Source: Acidobacteriota bacterium
Lineage (GTDB): Bacteria; Acidobacteriota; Terriglobia; Acidiferrales; UBA7541
Reading direction: 5' to 3'
Length of the DNA stretch: 5,656 nucleotides
Assembly (NCBI GenBank): GCA_003161195.1
Contig: PMOV01000077.1
Coordinates: 1-5,656 of the forward strand
In this document: positions 5,561-5,656 of the stretch, one piece after another
How the letters are laid out: the number at the start of each line of letters is the position of its first letter
Numbering within the stretch: the first letter of the stretch is position 1
Notes under the pieces: generated by a model
Database searches by the model: none
Told to the model about the DNA's origin: nothing
Seen by the model: the letters and a program-made list of their open reading frames with translations, nothing else
Translations under genes and position numbers: made by a program

Positions 5561-5574
5561 GGCGCTAACGCGCC
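5561..5574 (+). other. Small hairpin just before the zinc-ribbon gene
   Basis: GGCGC-TAAC-GCGCC forms a five-base GC stem with a four-base loop, ending four bases before the ATG at 5579. It occupies the place of a Shine-Dalgarno, and no ribosome site is visible. It may affect translation or may be chance. Apart from this and the -10-like box, 5476-5578 shows nothing clear, and no convincing terminator for the M16 gene. Confidence 0.35.
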
Positions 5575-5578
5575 GAGT

Positions 5579-5656
5579 ATGAAGTGCCGCGATTGCTCAA
5601 AAAACATTCCCGACGGTTTCACCGATTGCCCATGGTGCGGCGAACCGTATACCCCC
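5579..5656 (+). CDS. Zinc-ribbon protein, N-terminus only (cut by window edge)
   Basis: An open frame of 26 codons runs from the ATG to the right edge without a stop. It begins with a zinc-ribbon pattern: C3-x2-C6, ten residues, then C17-x2-C20-G, within MKCRDC and DCPWCGEPY. Two CxxC knuckles at the extreme N-terminus are typical of bacterial zinc-ribbon proteins whose remaining domain (often a membrane or repeat domain) defines their role; that part is outside the window. The frame is preferred because of this motif, since its length alone proves nothing. The function is unknown. Confidence 0.7.
   Translation, partial: MKCRDCSKNIPDGFTDCPWCGEPYTP

Noticed and set aside
4990..5622. Minus-strand open frame of 210 codons opposite the M16 C-terminal half
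   Set aside because: It is antisense to conserved M16 sequence and runs into the zinc-ribbon start; it has no motif or ribosome site.

Overview
The window looks like ordinary chromosome from a GC-rich, free-living bacterium. The compact mix of housekeeping genes, the TACAAT-type -10 boxes placed right against start codons and the style of the proteins suggest an acidobacterium, but this is inference: there is no rRNA or other decisive marker. I see no transposon, phage, CRISPR array, tRNA or sign of recent transfer.

Layout, left to right. On the minus strand are a family 2 glycosyltransferase of the dolichyl-phosphate mannosyltransferase type (cut by the left edge) and, upstream of it, holo-ACP synthase (acpS). 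Divergent from acpS, on the plus strand, is a YfiH/PgeF/LACC1-family multicopper-oxidase-like protein. It converges on rlmN (minus strand, radical-SAM 23S rRNA/tRNA A2-methyltransferase), with a GC-rich hairpin between the two stops. Divergent from rlmN, on the plus strand, come a type I cysteine dioxygenase, an M16 zinc peptidase and the first 26 codons of a zinc-ribbon protein cut by the right edge.

The genes do not form one pathway. AcpS activates acyl carrier protein; the glycosyltransferase probably works on a lipid-linked sugar; the YfiH protein belongs to a family linked to nucleoside metabolism and peptidoglycan fidelity; RlmN modifies the ribosome; cysteine dioxygenase starts cysteine catabolism; the M16 enzyme is a processing or quality-control peptidase. 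No clear new system is visible.

The points most worth checking are: a bacterial cysteine dioxygenase that appears to keep the Cys-Tyr pair best known from animal enzymes; the compact control region in front of it (inverted repeat against a perfect TATAAT, and a five-codon Cys-containing upstream ORF whose stop overlaps the start codon); near-leaderless promoters on the yfiH and M16 genes; and a strand-dependent choice of synonymous codons (C-ending on the plus strand, G-ending on the minus strand) that suggests the minus strand is the leading strand of replication here.
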